NCBI GenBank assembly: GCA_038234815.1
Contig: JBBQSU010000039.1
Span: 1-26,121, forward strand
Source: JBBQSU01 sp038234815
GTDB lineage: Bacteria > Planctomycetota > Phycisphaerae > Tepidisphaerales > Tepidisphaeraceae
Direction of reading: 5' to 3'
Length of the DNA: 26,121 bases
The notes beneath the pieces are model-generated. The model made no database searches, was not told where the DNA came from, and worked only from the letters and a program-made list of their open reading frames with translations. A program made the translations under genes and the position numbers. This document shows positions 24,578 through 26,121 of this stretch, piece by piece. Every line of letters starts with the position of its first letter. Within the stretch, counting starts at the first letter, position 1.

Positions 24578-25880
24578 ACTTCAGGAACAGTTCGACCACC
24601 GGTATGGCGGAGTTGGGCTTGGTCAGGGGAAGCGTGAGGCTGAGATCAGATTCCTTCCCAATCTTCCACTGACTTTGCCACGCTGCAAGCCCGCGAAGCG
24701 GGATTTCTGAGGCATCGTGTAGAAGCTGCGCGTATTCCACCTTGCCGGCCAACCCGGGCAAAACGACGTGTTTGTATGGCCAGGCGAACAAATGCACGTA
24801 CAGCCGCTTGGTATCGGGGTTGTACGTGTAGCGCGTATCTGTAGGCGCCTTGAACTCATCCGGTGCCTGCGTGCAGCCATAAATGCTTCGGCTATGACGC
24901 TTCATCCAGTCGCCGATTCCGCGTAATTTCGACAGGGCACGCTCGTCGATCTCCCCGCGGCCGGTCGGGCCGACGTTCAGCAGCAGATTTCCACCTTTGC
25001 TGACACAATCGATCAAAGTGCGGATGAGTTGATCGGCGTCGCGGAAGCTGTTCTCATCGCGATGGTATCCCCACGAGCCGCTGAGCGTCTGACAGGCTTC
25101 CCAGACCACTTTCTGTCCATTGACGGTAACCCATTCCGCCGGCTGAAATTGCTCCGGCGTTTTCACGTCCCAGCCATAAGGAATATCAAGCCGGTCATCG
25201 AGGATCACCTTCGGCATCAATTTACGGATGAGCTTGTAAAGCTTCTCGCTGCCCCAGTCGTCCTTGCCCTTGCCGGTGCCCTCGGGATTAGGATAGCTGA
25301 AGTCGTACCACAGCACATCCACCGGCCCAAATTGCGTGAGCAATTCGCGGGTCTGGTTGTAGAGATACTCGGCATATTTCTTCTGATTGCGGCCCTTATT
25401 CATCGTGGCGCGCTCATCATCAGACAGCCCGCTATACGGGCCGATGTGCTTATCGATGATCATCTGCGGATGATGCCAGTCGAGCAGCGAGTGATAGAAA
25501 CCGACGCGCAGCCCGTGCTCGCGGAAGGCTTTCACCATGGGCTTGAGCGCGTCCTTACCGTAAGGGGTCTTGGTGATTTTGTAGTCGGTGTATTTCGAAT
25601 CCCACAGGCAGAACCCTTCGTGATGCTTGGTGGTGATGACGAAATATTTCATTCCGGCATTCGCCGCGGCGCTGGCCCACAGATTGGGATCGTACAGGTC
25701 GGGGTCGAAGTGCTTGAAGTACTTTCGTTCATATTCTTCGACGGTGATTTTTTCGTTGTTCATCACCCATTCATGCCGCGCCGGCTGGGCGTAAAGGCCC
25801 CAGTGGATGAAAAGGCCGAACCGGTCATGAACGAACCATTTGGTGTCGCCTGAGGTCTTGAGCGTTTTGGGCTGTGACAT
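24576..25880 (-). CDS. GH29 alpha-L-fucosidase, predicted cytoplasmic
   Basis: 434 residues. Features of glycoside hydrolase family 29 run in order: FGLFIHWGLYA (His26), KYFVITTKHHEGFCLWDS (His86-His87, matching the substrate-binding His pair of the family), LRVGFYHSLLDWHHP, and VDVLWYDF with Asp193 as the probable nucleophile. SKGGNLLLNVGPTGRGEID follows, then a C-terminal beta domain. GH29 enzymes release fucose from glycans with retention. The start ATG 25880 follows GGAG by eight bases. No signal peptide is present, so it probably acts in the cytoplasm on imported oligosaccharides. The frame continues open to the window edge, but the extra 80 residues are Cys/Arg/Trp-rich, cross a terminator hairpin and are not credible. 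It is convergent with the barrel gene, and no fucose catabolism genes are visible in the window. Confidence 0.95.
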   Translation of the reverse strand: MSQPKTLKTSGDTKWFVHDRFGLFIHWGLYAQPARHEWVMNNEKITVEEYERKYFKHFDPDLYDPNLWASAAANAGMKYFVITTKHHEGFCLWDSKYTDYKITKTPYGKDALKPMVKAFREHGLRVGFYHSLLDWHHPQMIIDKHIGPYSGLSDDERATMNKGRNQKKYAEYLYNQTRELLTQFGPVDVLWYDFSYPNPEGTGKGKDDWGSEKLYKLIRKLMPKVILDDRLDIPYGWDVKTPEQFQPAEWVTVNGQKVVWEACQTLSGSWGYHRDENSFRDADQLIRTLIDCVSKGGNLLLNVGPTGRGEIDERALSKLRGIGDWMKRHSRSIYGCTQAPDEFKAPTDTRYTYNPDTKRLYVHLFAWPYKHVVLPGLAGKVEYAQLLHDASEIPLRGLAAWQSQWKIGKESDLSLTLPLTKPNSAIPVVELFLK

Positions 25881-25922
25881 CGTTTGCACTCCGGAAAAAG
25901 TGGGTTTCTTAATTGCCACGGA

Positions 25923-25950
25923 ACTATAACATGTCCCGCAAAAAGAACAA
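25923..25950 (-). promoter_or_regulatory. Probable fucosidase promoter with extended -10
   Basis: On the minus strand, TGTTATAGT (25931-25923) forms an extended -10 element with five of six matches to TATAAT. TTGTTC (25950-25945) is a poor -35 at 16 bases. Transcription would start near 25916, leaving a 36-base leader with the GGAG ribosome binding site. Confidence 0.45.
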
Positions 25951-25980
25951 AAAGCCGCACGGCGGAGGGTTCGGCCGTGC
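25940..25980 (-). terminator. Intrinsic terminator of a gene beyond the right edge
   Basis: On the minus strand, GCACGGC and GCCGTGC form a perfect 7-bp stem with a ten-base loop, followed by GGCTTTTTGTTCTTTTT. This is a good rho-independent terminator for transcription entering from the right. The T-tract contains the -35 of the fucosidase promoter. From here to the window edge (25981-26121) I see no gene. Confidence 0.65.
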
Positions 25981-26121
25981 CAGGGCCAAATCATTTGGAC
26001 GCCCGCAAAATAACGGTGCACTGCACATTTGCGCTTTTGCTTTGGCCATGCTACATACCCGGTTTGTTCGCGTAGGCCTCGCGTTTGATTCATTTTGTTT
26101 TTGTCACCGAGGTCTTGCATG

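Noticed and set aside
25029..25853. Plus-strand open frame of 274 codons with Ile/Leu-rich stretches
   Set aside because: Antisense to the GH29 core; the hydrophobic look comes from complementing charged and aromatic codons.
25881..26120. An 80-codon N-terminal extension of the fucosidase to the window edge
   Set aside because: It crosses a terminator hairpin and a promoter, is Cys/Arg/Trp-rich, and the ATG at 25880 has its own ribosome binding site directly before the conserved domain.

Overview
The window is a dense bacterial chromosome segment of moderately high GC. It is most likely from the Planctomycetota, perhaps a Phycisphaerae-like lineage. That assignment is an inference from gene content: an alternative complex III (ACIII) plus A2-type caa3 oxidase operon, a PVC-style FtsH, AsmA-like and envelope proteins, and an AI-2E transporter with a cytosolic tail domain. 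No 16S or other marker gene is present, so the assignment cannot be settled here. I saw no tRNA, rRNA, CRISPR array, IS element or phage gene.

Left part (1-2814, all minus strand): a small envelope/stress cassette. A DUF883 (YqjD/ElaB-type) protein is followed by a holin-like YqjE-type membrane protein. Next comes a one-segment membrane protein in the YqjK position, which overlaps its neighbour out of frame by 154 bases. Last is an AI-2E/PerM-family permease that runs off the left edge.

Central part (3021-15800, all minus strand): one twelve-gene respiratory operon read from right to left. The order is actA (pentaheme cytochrome c), actB (molybdopterin-oxidoreductase-like plus Fe-S protein), actC (NrfD-like quinol subunit), actD, actE (monoheme lipoprotein), actF, a small one-helix protein, sco (copper chaperone), coxB (CuA plus fused cytochrome c), coxA, coxC and subunit IV. 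Most junctions are ATGA overlaps or gaps of a few bases. Together the products would oxidise quinol at ActC, pass electrons through Fe-S clusters and c hemes to CuA and heme aa3, and reduce oxygen with proton translocation. No heme A synthesis genes lie in the window. A 669-base gap upstream of actA holds a possible promoter, a perfect 12-bp inverted repeat in the presumed leader, and the terminator of ftsH.

Right part (16470-26121): ftsH (minus) is divergent from a plus-strand envelope group. This group is a GT-C/PMT-like membrane glycosyltransferase, a 1254-residue AsmA-like protein overlapping its end, and a small outer-membrane beta-barrel protein. A cytosolic GH29 alpha-L-fucosidase (minus) converges on the barrel gene. 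Upstream of it an intrinsic terminator and an extended -10 promoter share bases.

Most of the window is recognisable biology. The least described elements are the small conserved-looking protein inside the ACIII-caa3 operon, the overlapping YqjDEK-like genes, the C-terminal domain of the permease and the structured leader of the respiratory operon.
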